Translations under genes and position numbers: made by a program | Shown here: piece by piece, positions 12,286-12,852 of the stretch | How the letters are laid out: every line of letters begins with the position of its first letter | How positions within the stretch are numbered: the first letter of the stretch is position 1 | Notes under the pieces: generated by a model | Databases searched by the model: none | What the model saw: only the letters and a program-made list of their open reading frames with translations | Told to the model about the DNA's origin: nothing | From: an uncultured Mollicutes bacterium | Lineage (GTDB): Bacteria > Bacillota_I > Bacilli_A > ML615J-28 > CAG-313 | Reading direction: 5' to 3' | DNA length: 12,852 bases | NCBI GenBank assembly: GCA_900548675.1 | Contig: URLJ01000033.1 | Location: 1-12,852, forward strand

Positions 12286-12852
12286 TTATTCTGTATAAGA
12301 AACAGTAATACTAAATAAGAACATTCTGTCAGCAGATGTAATTGTGAATTCATTTACACCACCAAGTGTGAATTCTAAGTCTTCAGCAGCATCACCATTT
12401 GGTAAAGCAACTGTAGAAGTACCAACTGTCACCTTATCAGTTTTACCGCTATTCCATGCATAGCAATTTAATACAACTTTAGATACTTTAACGCCTTCAT
12501 TAAATGTTAATGTTAAAACACCATTCTTTTTACTTGTTCCCATTTTAACAAGACCCTTTGTGTTTTCCCATTTTCCGCCTGCACCATTACCATCGTAAAC
12601 ATTTGTTGCAGTTGCGCTCTTTAAAATATTTACGCTAGCATAAGTGTTTACAAATGTTGTTGGATCGCTAACTTTAGTTCCGGTACCTGTTGCAGTAGAG
12701 AAATCAATAGTAAGTGTTTTTTCTGTTACTGCTGTACCTTCAGCTAATACAGTAACTGTGAATTCTTTTGAATCCGTTACTTCACCGAATGTTGCTGTTG
12801 CAACAAGAACGATCTCAGTATCTGCGCTTTGGCGAGTTACTTTAACAGTGTT
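12286..12852 (-). CDS. C-terminal part of a secreted Ig-like surface protein (5' end outside window)
   Basis: An open frame of 188 codons plus stop runs off the right edge. An internal ATG at 12543 is not the start, because the frame continues upstream through typical protein sequence. The first roughly 40 residues in view (TEIVLVATATFGEV, then KEFTVTVLAEG) look like the end of a bacterial Ig-like domain of the atrophied or Big_2 type. They are followed by a Thr/Ser/Ala-rich linker (TIDFSTATGTGTKVSDPTTF) and a C-terminal beta-rich domain (KGLVKMG, VLTLTFNEGVKVSKVVLNCYAW, TITSADRMFLFSITVSYTE). That last domain resembles the lectin-like end modules of repetitive secreted proteins in AT-rich gut Firmicutes. 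There is no LPXTG or membrane anchor at the C-terminus, so attachment, if any, must be N-terminal. GC content is visibly higher than in neighbouring genes. The function of the missing part is unknown. Confidence 0.8.
   Translation of the reverse strand, partial: NTVKVTRQSADTEIVLVATATFGEVTDSKEFTVTVLAEGTAVTEKTLTIDFSTATGTGTKVSDPTTFVNTYASVNILKSATATNVYDGNGAGGKWENTKGLVKMGTSKKNGVLTLTFNEGVKVSKVVLNCYAWNSGKTDKVTVGTSTVALPNGDAAEDLEFTLGGVNEFTITSADRMFLFSITVSYTE

Noticed and set aside
12286..12543. Treating the ATG at 12543 as the start of an 85-residue protein.
   Set aside because: The same frame is open to the window edge with continuous Ig-like and linker sequence, so this is the end of a larger gene.

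Overview
This AT-rich window reads as a piece of chromosome from an uncultured-type low-GC member of the Firmicutes (Bacilli, possibly near the Erysipelotrichales or the Mollicutes-like gut lineages). The placement is inferred from AT-biased codons, AGGAGG/GGTGAT ribosome binding sites, short intergenic gaps, U-tailed terminators and gene content. The ispE frame ends at UGA and tryptophans are UGG where checked, so the standard bacterial code applies. All fifteen genes I accept lie on the minus strand, so transcription runs from base 12852 towards base 1.

Right edge (about 10740-12852): the C-terminal part of a secreted Ig-like surface protein, a terminator, then a monocistronic lipoprotein with one InlB-type repeat, with its own consensus promoter and terminator. 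Centre-right (7426-10777): a promoter drives two tandem DHH phosphoesterases (NrnA-like paralogues) and surE, which overlap one another. They are followed by a 59-residue BofA-family membrane protein that is easy to miss, and by a DUF1934 (YwiB-like) gene. The bofA/DUF1934 junction carries a 20-bp tandem repeat with nested palindromes. Centre (3660-7403): rpoE (RNA polymerase delta) has its own promoter and terminator. Next come rsmA, the sporulation protease gene yabG, and ispE fused to a C-terminal YcxB-like membrane domain. Left (107-3652): spoVG has its own promoter and terminator. Then comes an operon of a split transketolase (two genes), prs, and a small unrecognised gene overlapping the end of prs, closed by a strong hairpin. 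A near-perfect promoter at the left edge fires out of the window towards an unseen gene or stable RNA.

The order rsmA-yabG-ispE-spoVG-prs is the familiar Bacillus subtilis block. Here veg, sspF, purR, yabJ and glmU are absent, and the split transketolase sits where glmU would be, directly ahead of PRPP synthetase. That makes metabolic sense: transketolase supplies ribose-5-phosphate and Prs turns it into PRPP. The nrnA/surE cluster deals with nucleotide turnover (nanoRNA, pAp, nucleoside monophosphates). YabG and BofA are sporulation-associated and suggest that the organism, or a recent ancestor, makes endospores with a mother-cell sigma-K programme. No phage, insertion sequence, CRISPR array, tRNA or rRNA is visible.
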